This document shows, piece after piece, positions 1 through 12,897 of a stretch of 64,000 bases of DNA (position 1 is its first letter; every line of letters begins with the position of its first letter). The notes below the pieces were generated by a model. The model saw only the letters and a program-made list of their open reading frames with translations. It had not been told where the DNA came from and searched no databases. The stretch is from assembly GCA_030490835.1 (NCBI GenBank), contig CM059977.1:7902765-7966764 (forward strand), written 5' to 3'. Both the position numbers and the translations under genes were made by a program. Source of the stretch: Annona cherimola. Its lineage: Eukaryota > Streptophyta > Magnoliopsida > Magnoliales > Annonaceae.

Positions 1-638
1 AGTAAAGTGAATTAAAAATGTAAGCAAATTTTTTATATGAAATATGGAAGATAATTTGAAAATAGGATAGTTAATAGTTGTAAAGGTCAAATTACATTAA
101 AAATATATGAAAAAGAATGAAAAAAATTTACACCCTATTTTCACAAATTAATAATTTTTACAACCATTATCAAAAAAATTATAATAATAATTTTTACAAC
201 CAAAAAATTGACCATGGTTAAAACTATATAATAAAAATCTTGATTTTTCTTAGAGAAATAATTACACCTAATGTTCAAAACTAAATCGGCAAGCTATAGA
301 TCTGGATAAATTCTCGCACATCATCTAAGGCTCTTATATTGTAGGCATTTATATTTTTCCTGTTTTTTCGTTTTAAATATATTTTTTTTGAACTTCAAAC
401 CACTCAATCACTGCTCTGCATGAAAGAAATCGTTGGCTCAATGGTTCATATATATGTCACATATCATGCTCGGAGAAAATTTCTATCAGTCAACTATGCG
501 CAGAATGCATGTTTGAAGGTAATCAAAATAATGAGAAGTAGAAATACATACCAATCCACATTACAGTAAAAAATTGGGTTACAATATAGAATGGGATGAG
601 AATATGAAATAAAAAGGTATTGTTATGCATATACATAT
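1..638. other. AT-rich intergenic DNA, no feature
   Basis: No open frame of useful length and no repeat with clear ends. A short unit ending in AATTTTTACAACC occurs twice near 150-205. Confidence 0.5.
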
Positions 639-641
639 TAA

Positions 642-908
642 GGGTGTGTTTGGAAATGAATAAAACTTTTAATGAATAGTTTTGGAGAGTAAAAGTTGTC
701 AAATGATGTGATATGGTACGGATAATGATGAGGAGTAAAGAAGATCAAGTTAAAATAGATAGGTTAGTTGTGTGGGTAGTTGTGTAGAAATAATTGAAAA
801 GTAGGGTAGTTGTATAGGAAAATGTGAAAAAATAATTAAAAAATATGATAGTTGTGGAGAGTGAAAAGTTTTAACTTGACATTTTATGTACAATTGCCAA
901 ACACACCC
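642..908 (+). mobile_element. Family A MITE (Tourist-like), copy 1
   Basis: A 267-bp element with inverted ends GGGTGTGTTTGG / CCAAACACACCC, directly flanked by TAA on both sides (639-641 and 909-911). A 3-bp TWA duplication with a GGG-starting inverted repeat is typical of PIF/Harbinger-derived Tourist MITEs. The inside is AT-rich and has no coding capacity. The same internal order (end, ATGATGTGATATG, GATAATGATGAG, TTAAAATAGATAGG, GTAGTTGTG, AGTGAAAAGTTTT, end) returns many times in this window. Confidence 0.85.
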
Positions 909-911
909 TAA

Positions 912-2754
912 GAATGAAAAAGACTCGATTGGCCAAGGCATTTGACTCTTACATGCCCTATCAATGTTCGATGCTTGCTATCTGCACTTGTGCCTGGAGC
1001 ATTTGTCTCCTGAAGTGGTGACATTAGTATTCTCATTATTTTTGTGGAAGTGTCCATAGTATGAAGATATTCATTAGAATAGTATATGAAATTTATAAGA
1101 ATGTCTCAGAGCTTAATTGCAAAACCAAGTGTGATGATTATAAATATCAATAAAAAAGAATAGAAATTTTATATGAGAAAATAGAAAATTTGTATGAAAT
1201 TGAGAAAAATAATTATTACATATTGAAAATAAAAAGTGCCTTTTAACATAAACTATCATGCCATGTCAATATTAGTGTAAATCAAATCCAGTAATTTTAT
1301 TCTGGATTAATTGATTTTTTGTCTCTTTTAAGCCATTTTAAGTGATAATTATACTTGTAAATCTAATTCTTATTAAAAATATTATAACAAGTTAAAGCAA
1401 ATTATAAGGTCGACCACCCTGGATCACAGTCCCTTGTTATACTAAAGCGAGGTGTTTGGTGTAATTACCAAAACATTCCATTCATAACTTAATTTTTAAA
1501 TTATTGTTATTATAAGGTCATTCTACGGATCTAATTGAATCTTACCATCGGTTACAAGAACGAGATCACATAACCAAATAGTCTTATTTGGACAGCCATC
1601 CGTTGGTTTTTTTGAGGGGAAGTAGAGTCTCCTTTTCCTGCTACGTGGATACGAACATTCCCGCAACGGCCTCTGGGCAAGTCAGCCATCTCAACACTCG
1701 ATCACGGCCATGAAATGCACCGTGCGTCTCTCCCCAAAGGGCTGGATCATAAATCGGTTGCCTTTACAACTTCAAACAATGAGAAATAGCCATCGCTGCG
1801 TATGAAAAACTCCAATACGGTTTTGTCTGATGTTCAGAAATTAAGATGATTATATCGGGAAAGTTTATAATTATTATTCATTTGCTTTGATGGGAACCAG
1901 ATGGATGGATGAGATCAATGTCGGAGACTGCCACGTCCACTTGTCATCCAACAGGTCCACCGAAGTCGGTTCGTCTCGTTGTACTGTATGCACTGGCCTG
2001 GGACAATTCGGCCAACGAGAAAAGTCGAGGCATGTGCAAGCTAATGTGGCAAGTTCAATGCTCCGGCGGAGTTCGTGAATGTAGTATGCCTTTAGATATT
2101 CTTAGCATTGGACGGCAGGTGGGTTTGGACAATAACTCGCATTTTGATGCTGGCCGTTCACCTGCCTTACCCGTGCGTGATCAAAACCGTCGATCAGTTG
2201 TATCTATTATATCAAAGCGTCTCCATAATATTTTAAAAAATATATATGTCATCATGGGTTTCTAGTAATTCATATCAACCATCCAAGATGTGGATGATGC
2301 ATTTATTCACACGTGAGGGGAGATGACGAAAATCTGGCACACGGGTATTCTGTTCTGTCGGAACGACATCGCGGGCCATGGATATAAGACTGGAATTTCT
2401 TTGGGGAGGGCTCGAGCTCGACGCGCTTGCGTTCTATCAATCTCCTTCCGTCCTTCGTTGATGCGCGCGGGAGAACGCGCTCTCCGCAGCCGTTAGTTCT
2501 CTCTCTTTTTTTCCAGATTTCTTCGTTGAAATAATTTTGCCATAATAATAAATTATTAAATTTATGAATTAGGATTGAATTATTTCAATTAAAAAAAATT
2601 TCGATATAAAAATAGTTTTTTTCACTGTAGTAGACAATTAGGGTCGGAACTTAGTATGGTTGTACCCGAGTTTGGTCCTAAGTATTAGAAAAAAATTTAT
2701 GTTAGGGTTTAGCTTAAGAACGATTTGATTGAAAAATACGATTGCGGTTTAAAC
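912..2754. other. Intergenic DNA, no gene recognised
   Basis: AT-rich at both ends with a more GC-balanced stretch at about 1600-2500. Short open frames at 1887-2078 and 1909-2265 overlap in different frames and match no family I know. No intron, promoter or repeat pattern supports a gene. Confidence 0.45.
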
Positions 2755-2962
2755 AAAAAAATTTTAATTTAAAACTTTTCATTCTATACTATTATATTTT
2801 TTAATCATTTCTTCGCATATTCCTGTGCAACTATATTATTTTTCAATTATTCTTATACAACTAATCTATCTATTTTAATTTTATTCTCTTTATTTTTCAT
2901 TATTAACCTTATTGCATCACATCATTTTCTCCTCTTTTAAAAATTTTTAAACTAGAAAATTT
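2755..2962 (-). mobile_element. Family A MITE relic
   Basis: The inside of family A in reverse orientation is recognisable (AAAACTTTTCATTC, TTTTTAATCATTTCTTC, CTATCTATTTTAATTTTATT, CATCACATCATTTTCTC). The terminal GGGTGTGTTTGG motifs are lost, so the ends are approximate. Confidence 0.6.
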
Positions 2963-3245
2963 TCTTTCAAATTTTTTTTTGATTGGTGCCTCTTTTTCAT
3001 ATACACGGTGAAAACTGATATTGCGATCAACTTTTTCACAGCCCTCACACCATCGAAGGAATCTTGCTAAAATACCCAATCTCACGAAGAAATTATAAAA
3101 CACCCCCTCTTCCGGAGGGACGATGCAAAAACCCCATTATTATCAAGGGGGGATGATGCATGTATCCCACCAGCATCCAACGGGTTTCGATCCTACGCCA
3201 TCCATATGAGAGGCAATGACATGTACCACCAAGCCTTGATGGCTT
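2963..3245 (-). mobile_element. SINE, tRNA-derived, reverse orientation
   Basis: On the minus strand the head carries an A-box-like GGCTTGGTGGTACATG and, about 35 bases on, a B-box-like GGATCGAAACC, the internal RNA polymerase III promoter layout of tRNA-derived SINEs. The plus-strand T-run near 2972 would be the A-tail. No target duplication could be fixed. Confidence 0.55.
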
Positions 3246-5220
3246 CTTTTAAAAATTTTATAACTTTTCAAATACACTTTGTATATAATACCTAAATAAT
3301 AATTCTTCATATTTATTTTTTAATATTATTCATGTTGCAAATTTGCAATTATGTTAGAGAGAAATTATATTATTTTCATTTACACTTATTCCTATATTTA
3401 TATTATGTATTTTTAGGTTTTTCAATTTTCTTCCTTTGTGTTGTTTTGAAAGATTAATTGTTCTTCAAGAAATATATTATATATTATTATAATTTTTTGA
3501 AAATTATAGTTAGATTGTATATTATTATTTTTCCTTAGGTGATTTATTGGTATTGAACTTATAGTTAGAATATGCATTATTATTTTTCTTACATGATTTA
3601 TTACTGTTGTATATTCATCTCAAAATTTAATCGTGTCACTTTTAAATAAAATAAATATTTGTAAACTCAAATTCTAACATGAACTCAGTTTTTATAAATA
3701 TGTATAAGGTTTAGGTTTTATAAAAAAAAAAAAGTTAAGGTTTAATTTTTATGAATAAGATTATGGTTGGGTTCGAAGTAAACTTGAGTTTCATGAATCC
3801 TTGTTACACCCTACAATAACTATACATGCGGTATCATATGCTAAGAATTTAGAATGAAATATGAGAGAAATTTACGAAACTTTATCAACATATTAAAAAT
3901 TAAGGGAAAATGTTATAAGTATAAGAACAATTTTTCACAAATTTTTACTAGAATTAATTTCAAAATTTTTCTATTTTTGGTTGAGATTTTAGAATGACTT
4001 GCAAATTTAGAAATATCGAAGGTAGAAGAAAACTTCAAATATGCATAGTAAATTTTACGAGTAAGGTACTAAATTTTAAGGGTACATCTTATTTGAATAT
4101 AATTTTAATTTTATAATTTATTATTTTTCGTCAAGATAATACATAAATTATTGTTAAAATAGACTCGTGATACTCTATGACTGGTCAGAAATGTAGGCCA
4201 GTCCTAAAAGTCATTTTAAAATTTTGTTTTTTAGTTTTTCAAAATTGCAAATTTAGATATATATTAACTATGAACCAAGGTTTAATATTTTGGATGTATT
4301 TAATTATATTTATTCATATCCAAAAATAATAAAAGTCGATTTATAGATAATACATGCTTAGATTTATAATTTCAGAAAAAAACTTAAAAATATTTTAAGA
4401 AGGAGTTCTTGACCGGCCGGAAATGCTGTCGCCGTCGGAAATGATCATTCCACTTTAAAATACTGTATTAGTCTGATCAAATTCCACCCAATCATATTTT
4501 GTAGTTTTATCGAATCATTAATTTATTGAAATTTCAATCGATTCCATAAGTAATTATCATATTGCAAACTCTTGGAGAAAGTTCTAAAAAAAAAATTGTA
4601 AATACTTTGATGTACATGCATTTATCTTATACTCTTGTGAATGTTGCGACTGTTATTCAAACAATTATTGACTATTCACATTACACCTGACGGGTTGTGC
4701 GTATTTGCGCCAATGATTTTAGACACGAGCCAATAATATCGAAATTGTCTTTCGACATTTTCCCGATAAACTTTTAAAAAAACCTGCCTTTTCATCCAAC
4801 CACTCGAGCGGTCCTGAATGCAATTGGAAGAAATGCAATCCAATCAGATCTCCTTACATCTCTGTTTTTTAGCCATCTTTAATCTTGTAATATGACTTAT
4901 GCGTCAGCAAGCACCACGAAAAATAGTTGGAGCTGACGCACTCGCCATGTTCCTGTTCTTGCGATATGCTGTATAAAGAGACAATATATAATAATTGGAC
5001 ACGCATCGATGATCTTGACCATTCATGCCATGTTTCTCACTATTAAATGTAGTGACGGGATACGACAATATTCTCAATAAATAATTTACGAATCCAATCA
5101 TCCTATTTCCAGGTGTGATGCCCAAATTCAGAATAGGCCAAATAAATCCAATTATCTTCTTAATGTACATCGTAAATGGACTCAAAGGATTTTTTTTTTT
5201 ATTCTTACAACTTTGCATGC
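3246..5220. other. AT-rich intergenic DNA, no gene
   Basis: About 2 kb of AT-rich sequence without a credible coding frame. The open frame at 4904-5218 (-) resembles no known protein. No clear inverted or direct repeats. Confidence 0.45.
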
Positions 5221-5511
5221 AAGTGTGCTTGGGTAATTATAAAATTTTTAGATGAAAAGTTTTTTCTATAAATATTGTTAAATTGAAAGAAAATTATATG
5301 ATATGGTAGAGGTAGTTATGAGAAATAAAGAGAATAAAATTAAAATATATATGTTAGTTACGTGAGTAATTGTGTAAAAATAATTGAAAAGTAGAATAAT
5401 TATATAAGAAGATATGAATAAACGATTAAAAAATAAGATAATTAGAGAGAATGAAAAGTTTTAGTTTGAAAAGTTTCAAGTTGATTTTTTTACTATTTGC
5501 GGAACACACCC
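5221..5511 (+). mobile_element. Family A MITE, copy 2
   Basis: Degraded ends (GTGTGCTTGGGTAATTA at the left, GGAACACACCC at the right) enclose the family A interior (ATGATATGGTAG, TTAAAATATATATG, GATAATTAGAGAGAATG, AAAAGTTTTAG). Confidence 0.7.
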
Positions 5512-5932
5512 AAATAAAATCTCTTTTCACAACTCAATTAATTATCCTAATTAATTTTTTTTAAAAATTACTCAATAAATAATATTCATACGTGAATATG
5601 CAGGAGACACCGCACAAACGAGAAACGAAATGATCCGTTATGGTCGAACCTTGAACTGGCGCATTCACCAACAGCATTGCGCGCTTCGGTAGGCTCCTGG
5701 GAAACTAGCGGGGGATGAAATAGTTTCGTTAAGAGCTTCTTTTGAATTCTTGTCGTCGGTGAGCAACAAGAACGAACAATTGTGCACGAGGAGTTGGTAA
5801 AAGAATTAGGGTTGAAATTTGAAAATAAACTATAGATGATGCCTTATGTGACCGTAATGTGCGAGTTAAAAATAAAATTTCTATATGACAAAGCTCAAAG
5901 ACGAGAAATATAAGATTATAATAAAAATAGAA
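5512..5932. other. Intergenic DNA
   Basis: No recognised feature. The open frame at 5729-5965 (-) runs into the neighbouring inverted-repeat element and is not supported. Confidence 0.4.
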
Positions 5933-6403
5933 ATTTTTGCAAATACATCTATAAAGTTTGACCAATATTGTATTTGTATCCTTAAGTTTGCTTATGTTAT
6001 AAATATGCTCACAAAGTTTGTATAAAATTACAAGCTAATCCTTTCCGTTAAAACACTTTTAGAATTTTCTGCAAAATAATTCTATATCCGTTAAGCCAAG
6101 TGATACACTAACAAATTTTCAAATATTATAGATATATTTGCTATTTTATTATCTTATATTTTTTATACATTATTATTTTAGATTTTTTCACAAATATACT
6201 TATAACATTTACAAAAATTGTAAGTGTATCACTTGACTTAAAAAGTATTATCGTCATTTTACAAAAATTTTAATGGTATCATAACGGAACAGACATGCTT
6301 GCAATTCTATATAAAATTTGTGGACATATTTGTAATATTAGCAAACTTAGGGATACAGATACAATATTAGTCAAATTTGTAGGTATATTTGTAAAAATCC
6401 CTA
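5933..6403. mobile_element. Family E element with ~105-bp inverted repeats
   Basis: The left arm (about 5933-6035) and the reverse complement of the right arm (about 6300-6403) align along their full length. Shared blocks include TTGACYAATATTGTATYTG, CCTAAGTTTGC and AAATATGYYCACAAA. The centre is AT-rich and non-coding. Long arms and a short middle suggest a Mutator-type or foldback MITE. No clean target duplication was found. Confidence 0.65.
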
Positions 6404-7589
6404 AAAAATAGTATGTTAAGACAACTGTTGCAAGAGGATTTTTTTTCTGAAAACTTGCTTGCATAGAATATACAAAAGAACCGAACCTAACCCACATCAT
6501 CTTACAGAGGGAGACGATGGGGATTGGAAAGGAATACAATAATAGAAATTTTAAAAGTTATTCATGTATGGGAAATACTTTATGGCGCCGACAATGCCAA
6601 AAAATTCATTATTGTTACCCGTTTTAAGCTCACCTTACTAAATAAATTAAAATCTAATTCACCTATTGCATTTAAAATTACTTTTTGATTAAGAAATTAA
6701 GTTTCAATTGTGAAATCCATTTCATCTATTATATTTAGAATTAATTATTAGACTAAAAATCTAAAACAAAAATGTACGTGACCCAAAATATATGGAAAAT
6801 TTTTTTGATGAAGAAAATATGTGTAAAATTAACGAGACAAAATTATTTAATTTCCTTATTAATTTTGGAAATGTTAATTTAATATCTAGACTATCTAAAA
6901 TAGTTTTTATGAGAATAAACTATTCTAAAAATTAAGATAATTTGTAAATATAGTTACATAATTTAACCATGATTGTAAGTGTATCTATGTATTTTCAAAA
7001 TTGTGAATAATTCTAACATAATTTACATATATTTGCAAATATACTCACACTACTGCTCTATCACATAGCACAATCACAAGCATGTATATTTGCAAATATG
7101 ATCAAACTATAAAGTTGCATTTGGAAATTATCCTTGTCTATAATTTCTGAATGTATGTATATATTTTAAACTTTAAAATTAATAGTTTTAGAATTATTTA
7201 GGTAATTTTTAAGAGCGCAACTTGTATATCGAACCAACCTTAATTTGAATAATATAAGATTTTTTTTTTGTTTTTCGCTTGCAAATTATTTAATTTTTTT
7301 TTATTAAAAACGATAATTACAAAAATCGAAACTAGTAAAATAACAATTTAAGTATTTAAAATTGTTAAATGCAACCTTAGATGCCTACGTGGGTACTCAC
7401 TCGTGTTGGTTGTAGGTATTTATGGCAGGGAACCTATCCAATCCAAATTAGGATTGGTGGGTAGGTAATCATGGATACTCTATCCCTAGTTGCACTTATA
7501 AAAAAATTATCCGAAAATTATAAAAAGGACAATATTTAAATACGGGAATGCTTCTATGAAACTCCCTCTCTAATACCCGTAATTTTCAA
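6404..7589. other. AT-rich intergenic DNA with repeat relics
   Basis: About 6690-6920 holds a decayed piece related to family D (motifs around a Y-ATTATATTTAGAATTA core). About 6955-7135 holds a short piece of family E (TTTGCAAATATACTCACAC and its near inverse TATATTTGCAAATATGATC). No gene. Confidence 0.45.
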
Positions 7590-7970
7590 CATCTAGATAA
7601 TTGATGAAAGATCTACTACATCTATTATGTTTAACATCACTTATATTATTATGAAAATTTTTTCATTTGTCTAAAATTACTGTATATGACCCCGTCTATA
7701 AATACATAAAATCAAAGGTAATAAAATAATTTAATGTTAAATATTAATTTTTAAGTAGTATCTTCAATATCTAAACTATCTAAAATATCTCTATTATATG
7801 GATAAATAATTTTATAAAGTATTATCATAATCCGATACATACGTGAATAGATTTAAACATTTTTCCTAATTTATATATGAACGTACTTATTTCTGAGAAA
7901 ATGTAGCCTATGTACATATTGAATTTAGATAGAATTTAATCTCTTAGCTAAACAAATGTTGTTAAATACA
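7590..7970 (+). mobile_element. Family D relative (old MITE)
   Basis: Shares the ordered blocks of family D: a TATTATGTTTAACAT core, TAATAAAATAATTTAATG, a CATCTAAAC-like block, ATATGGATAAAT and TATAAAGTATTATCATAAT. Ends and flanking TA repeats are not preserved. Similar old copies lie near 16140-16560, 52800-53130 and 61690-62060. Confidence 0.55.
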
Positions 7971-8084
7971 ATGAATGGATCAGATTTTCCATCAAGCATC
8001 AATATCTTAAAATTTCAAGGGATTACATAAAACTACTTCAACGTCAATATAACTCGGTTACATAGAAGCAGACTCGATTTAAAT

Positions 8085-8310
8085 ATATCTTCCATAGTTT
8101 GATTATATTATAGATATATCCACTTAATTTTTAAAATTTGCATATTATCCCTTGACATAGCTATGATAGAGCCATGATGAGGGTGTATATTTGCAAATAT
8201 ATGCAAATTTTACAGGGTTATTTACAATTTTTAAAATTACGTTGGCTCACACACAATTATCGTTAAACTATATAGGTATATTTGCAAATTACACTTCAAA
8301 TTATCATAAC
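8085..8310. mobile_element. Family E-like inverted-repeat relic
   Basis: Left part CCATAGTTTGATTATATTA and right part AAACTATATAGGTATATTTG are in inverted orientation around a central GGTGTATATTTGCAAATATA. This matches the better preserved copy at 59226-59610. Confidence 0.5.
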
Positions 8311-9046
8311 ATTTTAATATATCTATAAATAGATTTAACTGTTTTTTTTATAATTTGCACATAATTATATATATTTAAGCTATTACGGCCTGCAAGACTT
8401 AAATTCAAATAATTTTTGTCACATGATAAAATGAATGATAGTAAACAATATTCCCCGTTAGATTTTGATTTAAACATCAAAGGAGCCTCATGGATGAGGT
8501 TAGCTTTCACCCAATTAAGGGTACCCTTCGCCGGGAATGATGAGATGATGTTGGATAAAAATAAATGAACTTTTAGTAATATAAGTAATAAAAAAATATA
8601 AGAACGAAAAAATGGAGGAAATTATTTACATGGAATATGCAAAGGTAGGTGAAAAGGACTCTGTTAGGGCTGGTGAAAGAGGGAAACTTCGTGTAAAATA
8701 AAATAGAGAAAAATGACTTACAAGCGCTTGGCTTACCAGCATGATGCTTTATTATCATCATCATCACCATCAAGCAATTTTTTCTTGTCTTTTTTTTTTT
8801 ACCTTTGTTTTTCAACCCAGCTCCCTGCATCAAATAGGAAATGGAATGCAGTAATAATGCAGAGTTAAAACTTGGTTATTCACATTTACTTCTCTAGCTG
8901 TTTTTTTTTTATTTAGAAAATTTTAATCCATGATTATTAATTTTTTTCCTGTTTAATTATTAAAATATTTCGTAGATTTGGATTTCCTGATAAAACTAAT
9001 TGCCACTAATTGGCGGCGATGGAACTTGCATTGACCAAATTCTTCA
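8311..9046. other. Intergenic DNA, no gene
   Basis: AT-rich. The open frames at 8304-8510 (-) and 8573-8833 (-) are low-complexity K/F/Y-rich frames without family resemblance. Confidence 0.45.
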
Positions 9047-9330
9047 TATATTTGACCGCATTTTTTTTATTAAAGTATATTTAGAACATATCTCAATTCA
9101 CATTACATTCAAAGCTCTGAGACAATTCTAACAATATTTTCAAAGAAAGATAACAAGTTCTCAAATATCAAAGAAGGAGACCACCAACTCTCAACTAAAT
9201 AAGAAGGACCATATGCCCCCATCGAAAATCTATGAATAGAAATCTTCAACCGGAAATTCGAACACGCACTAGCGCAGAACGAATGCTTAGTTGTGCGCCT
9301 GGTGTGCGCTCGTTTGGTATATTTGACCGC
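9047..9330 (-). mobile_element. SINE with 13-bp target duplication upstream of the CCCH gene
   Basis: The insert at 9060-9317 is flanked by a perfect 13-bp repeat, tatatttgaccgc (9047-9059 and 9318-9330). On the minus strand it has a head with a B-box-like GTGTTCGAATTTCC, a body with GAGAGTTGGTGGTCTCC, the tail block AGAATTGTCTCAGAGC, and a short A-rich end (plus-strand T-run after 9060). It lies about 0.5 kb upstream of the likely transcript start of the CCCH gene, so it is part of that gene's upstream region. The 3' half is shared with the truncated copy ending near 18495. Confidence 0.85.
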
Positions 9331-9780
9331 CTTTTGAACAGTCGACTTCGCTGGATTTCGTATATGGCGCATGTTTTTGATGGCTAATTAGCCAATGCAC
9401 CTTAAAAATTAAAGATTTGATTAGATCTCTGACATTAAAGATATACCGATCAGATTACATCAACGGATTAGATTAGTTTGCTGACTCCATTTTCCAAAAT
9501 ATTTCAATAGTCGAACTACGGTCATTCGAGTTACTAAATAGGCGGACGTGCAAAATCAAAAAATTACGAGGGTGTAAATGTAAATAGAAGGCGGTTCAGA
9601 TTTCGGCATGCAGACCGACGCCCGAGCAGGAAGGCAGAAGAGGCGGAGTAACAGGCCATGAAATTCTTCGGGAGGTAATAAAAAATACACACGCGAGTAG
9701 AGGAGGGGTGCAGATTTCTCTCGTTTTGACCGCAGGCAGTAGGCAGAAAAACAAAAAGAGGAAAAATTAAGAACGGAGAG
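9331..9780 (+). promoter_or_regulatory. Presumed promoter region of the CCCH gene
   Basis: This is the non-repetitive stretch between the SINE and the CT-rich leader of the CCCH gene. I could not pick a convincing TATA box, so the exact core promoter is not assigned. Confidence 0.4.
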
Positions 9781-10911
9781 CCCAGGGAAAGACGCAGCGA
9801 AGACTTTTATTTCAGCTCCTCGTCCCAACTTTTCCCTCTCTTCTTTTCTTCTCCGGCCAGCCCGAGTACGCCATCCGCGGATTTCTCTTCTTCTCTGCAG
9901 GCATGTCGTCTAATTTCTTCTTCTTTCCCCCAGCTTTTTCCCCTCTGCGATTTTCCTTTTTCTTCTATGCTGCTTTTTCTTTCCCAGTTCCAACTTTTTC
10001 TTTTTCTTGAAAAGATAGTTGAAAAATTTTGCTGTTCTCTTTCAGGCTTTTCCCCCGTCTTCTTGATATCTGTAGCCTCACAAATTTTCGATTTTGTACT
10101 TCATTTAGGATTTTAAATTTTCATCCCGATGAAAAAATTCACGAGTTCGTACTGTTATCTCCGTCGTCGTGAGATTGTTGTGTTGCTAGTTGTAATGATC
10201 ATGGCCGCTCCCAGTCCATGCTTGGGAAAGATTGTGTACAGCTCTGCAGTCAAATCTTTAGTTCGTCTAAATGATTGCGATTCCCGAACAAAAATTGAAG
10301 TTTGGAATGGTTAGGATAGGTCTTATTTTGCCCTAGGTTGGATATTTTCAGAATCCATTCGATCAAGATAGTATCCATGATGATCTCGATCGTTCCTTTT
10401 TCTGAGCTGGGCGGCTGCAGTTAGATGTTTCTATGACCAATTTCAGATTGTTGCATCATATGCTTAGATGCAATATTTGGCACGATGAATTGCTAAGAGC
10501 TTGCTATAGCTTGGATAGACAGCCTGGCTTATGATGAATTGGGCTCTCCAATCATATCACATAAAACTATGTGGACTGCTGGCCCTCTGCTACAAAATTT
10601 TTGCAGATGGTTAGTGTTCTTCTTTTGCAATCTTGTTTATTTGTTCTATGGGGCTTGTAATGGTGGTCTGAAATTACAACTAGTTGTAGATGAGAAAAGT
10701 TTGCCTCCATCATCTTCTTTTGCATCTATGGTATGATTTTGAATGGAATTTCCATTTTCCTAGCTTCGATATGGGCCATTTTAAAGCTAGTTGCAGATGA
10801 GAAGTATTCCTCTGTCATCATTTTTGGCCTTGTTTGCTTTTTATGCTTTTCTAATTCTATGCAGATCCTATCTGTTGAATGTAACAGAAAAGGTGGCTGC
10901 GGTTGCAAACC
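9781..10911 (+). other. 5' leader of the CCCH gene, with an intron
   Basis: The sequence becomes CT-rich from about 9790 (CTTCTTTTCTTCTCC), as in many plant 5' leaders. A good 3' splice site (polypyrimidine run then CTATGCAG, ending at 10864) precedes the start codon by 47 bases, which implies a leader intron of up to about 0.9 kb. The 5' splice site was not resolved. Small upstream ATGs such as the one opening a 61-codon frame at 10129 would fall within the intron if it starts near 9900. Confidence 0.5.
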
Positions 10912-12897
10912 ATGTGTATTGTTCCTGACAACGTAAAAAGGAATTCATCACAAAACAAGTCTGCACCAATGGACAATGGGGATCAGAATCAGAAGACTTG
11001 CATTCTTAATTGCTCAGTTTTGCTTGAATTAGCTGCTTGCAATGATCTGCATACCTTCAAGAAGGCTGTTGAAGAAGATGGCATGGCAATTGATGAGGCC
11101 AGCTTATGGTATTGTAGAAAGTTTTCATCTAGCAAGATGAGTTTTGAGGAGAGAACACCATTGATGATTGCTGCAATGTTCGGAAGCTTGGATGTCATGA
11201 AATATATACTGTCTCATGAAGAGGTGGATGTGAACAGGGCATGTGGTTCTGATGGTGTTACTGCCCTCCACTGTGCTGCGTTTGGTGGGTCTAATGCTGC
11301 TTCAGGGGTTGTGAAGATGCTAATTGAATCTAATGCTAACGTGAATTCTCTTGATTCTTGTGGCAATCGGCCTGGAGATGTGATTGCACTTGCCTCCCAA
11401 ACATCACAACAGAAATCAGTGGAAATCATGTTAAATAGTGTTTACAGTGCCACTGGAGACACACAGCAGACTGCCGCTTACATTCAAAACATTGGCTGCT
11501 CGGATGAAAATCTACAGCTTGTTGAAGAGCAGATTTCGGAAAAGAAAGAGTTTCCAGTTGATTTCTCAATGCCAGACATAAACAGTGGCATCTATGGTAC
11601 AGATGAATTCCGTATGTTCACCTTCAAGGTGAAGCCATGTTCACGAGCATATTCACATGACTGGACTGAGTGCCCATTCGTTCATCCTGGAGAGAATGCA
11701 AGAAGAAGGGATCCATTAAAGTATGGCTACAGCTGTGTGCCATGCCCTGAGTTCCGGAAGGGAATGTGCCGTCTTGGGGATGCCTGTGAATATGCTCATG
11801 GAGTATTTGAGTCTTGGCTCCACCCTTGGCAATATCGCACCAGGCCTTGCAAGGATGACACTGGATGCACTCGGAAGGTTTGCTTCTTTGCACACACGGC
11901 AGAAGAGCTCCGCCCCTTTCCTGCTGCTGGGTCAACTCTCATTTCACCACGATCATCATCAGGTGGGGTTCTTTCCTTGGATATGGCTGTGCTGAACGCT
12001 TCATCCCTTGGCAGTCCATCTATGATGATGCTTCCAACTTCAACTGCGCCAACGTCTCCTTCATCGCCATCATGGCAAAACCATTCAGGCACTGTCCCAC
12101 CAGCCTTGCAATTGCCAGCCAGCCGGTTCAAGCCTACATCGAGTTCTAGGGATATGGATTTGGAAATGAAGATGGCCGCTTTGGAAGATTATCAACTGAT
12201 GGATGGGATTTCAAATCTCTCCGGGCAGACAAAAACTCTTGCTGCTGCCTCATCAGGCAGTCGAAGCGGGAAGTTCAGTCATGTTGCTGCTATGACTCCC
12301 TCTAATCTTGAAGCTGTGTTTGGGTCTGTGGATGCTTCCGCTATTTCTCAGCTGCAAGGTATTTCGCTGAAAGCAGCAGCTCCTGGAGTTCACCAGGGCA
12401 TGAACCAGAAGATGCATTCTGGCTATGGCAATAATAGCCTGTCTTCATCACCCGCAAGGACAACATTGTCAATATCTTCTTTTGGGCTGGACCCCCCATT
12501 AGCTGTTGCCATGAATCCAAGGGCAGCATCTTTTGCAAATCGAAGCCAAAGCTTCTCTGAACGCATGTTGATGAATCATCGCCATGGCCTCATGCCAACA
12601 GCCACAACAGCAGCAATGCTTTCAGACTGGGGGTCACCTAATGGGAAGGTAGATTGGGGTATTGATGGGGATGAGCTGAACAAGTTGAGGAAGTCCGCCT
12701 CTTTTGCAATTCGCAGCAACGGCAGCAGCATTGCGGCACCTTCATCAACAGTTCCAATCAATATAGCTGACGGCCTACCTGATTTCAGCTGGGCACCATC
12801 CCCTACAAAGGCTAGTGCAGCAACAAGCTGGAATGGTTTGCAGCAGCCTTATTATATTGACAATGGCGTTGAGTTCCATACTCGCATGGACCAGTAG
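10912..12897 (+). CDS. Ankyrin-repeat, tandem CCCH zinc-finger protein (plant RR-TZF type)
   Basis: A 661-residue protein in one uninterrupted frame. I chose the ATG at 10912, giving MCIVPDN. An upstream in-frame extension has no ATG and meets the splice site at 10864. Residues about 82-146 hold two ankyrin repeats ([19 protein letters not shown], then [11 protein letters not shown]). Residues 243-258 hold the arginine-rich-side motif C-X5-H-X4-C-X3-H. Next come the two zinc fingers: C-X7-C-X5-C-X3-H (278-296), 16 residues, then C-X5-C-X4-C-X3-H (313-328). This spacing is exactly that of the plant-specific RR-TZF family, and with ankyrin repeats it groups with the Arabidopsis TZF7-TZF11 (OXS2-like) branch. 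Known members bind RNA, shuttle between nucleus and cytoplasm, gather in processing bodies and stress granules, and act in salt, oxidative-stress and ABA responses. The Ser/Pro/Ala-rich C-terminal half keeps conserved blocks ([34 protein letters not shown]). Length is near the usual 600-720. Family is sure; the exact orthologue is not. Confidence 0.96.
   Translation: MCIVPDNVKRNSSQNKSAPMDNGDQNQKTCILNCSVLLELAACNDLHTFKKAVEEDGMAIDEASLWYCRKFSSSKMSFEERTPLMIAAMFGSLDVMKYILSHEEVDVNRACGSDGVTALHCAAFGGSNAASGVVKMLIESNANVNSLDSCGNRPGDVIALASQTSQQKSVEIMLNSVYSATGDTQQTAAYIQNIGCSDENLQLVEEQISEKKEFPVDFSMPDINSGIYGTDEFRMFTFKVKPCSRAYSHDWTECPFVHPGENARRRDPLKYGYSCVPCPEFRKGMCRLGDACEYAHGVFESWLHPWQYRTRPCKDDTGCTRKVCFFAHTAEELRPFPAAGSTLISPRSSSGGVLSLDMAVLNASSLGSPSMMMLPTSTAPTSPSSPSWQNHSGTVPPALQLPASRFKPTSSSRDMDLEMKMAALEDYQLMDGISNLSGQTKTLAAASSGSRSGKFSHVAAMTPSNLEAVFGSVDASAISQLQGISLKAAAPGVHQGMNQKMHSGYGNNSLSSSPARTTLSISSFGLDPPLAVAMNPRAASFANRSQSFSERMLMNHRHGLMPTATTAAMLSDWGSPNGKVDWGIDGDELNKLRKSASFAIRSNGSSIAAPSSTVPINIADGLPDFSWAPSPTKASAATSWNGLQQPYYIDNGVEFHTRMDQ

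Noticed and set aside
1909..2265. 118-codon open frame on the plus strand
   Set aside because: No family resemblance, a second overlapping frame in another phase, no splice or promoter context.
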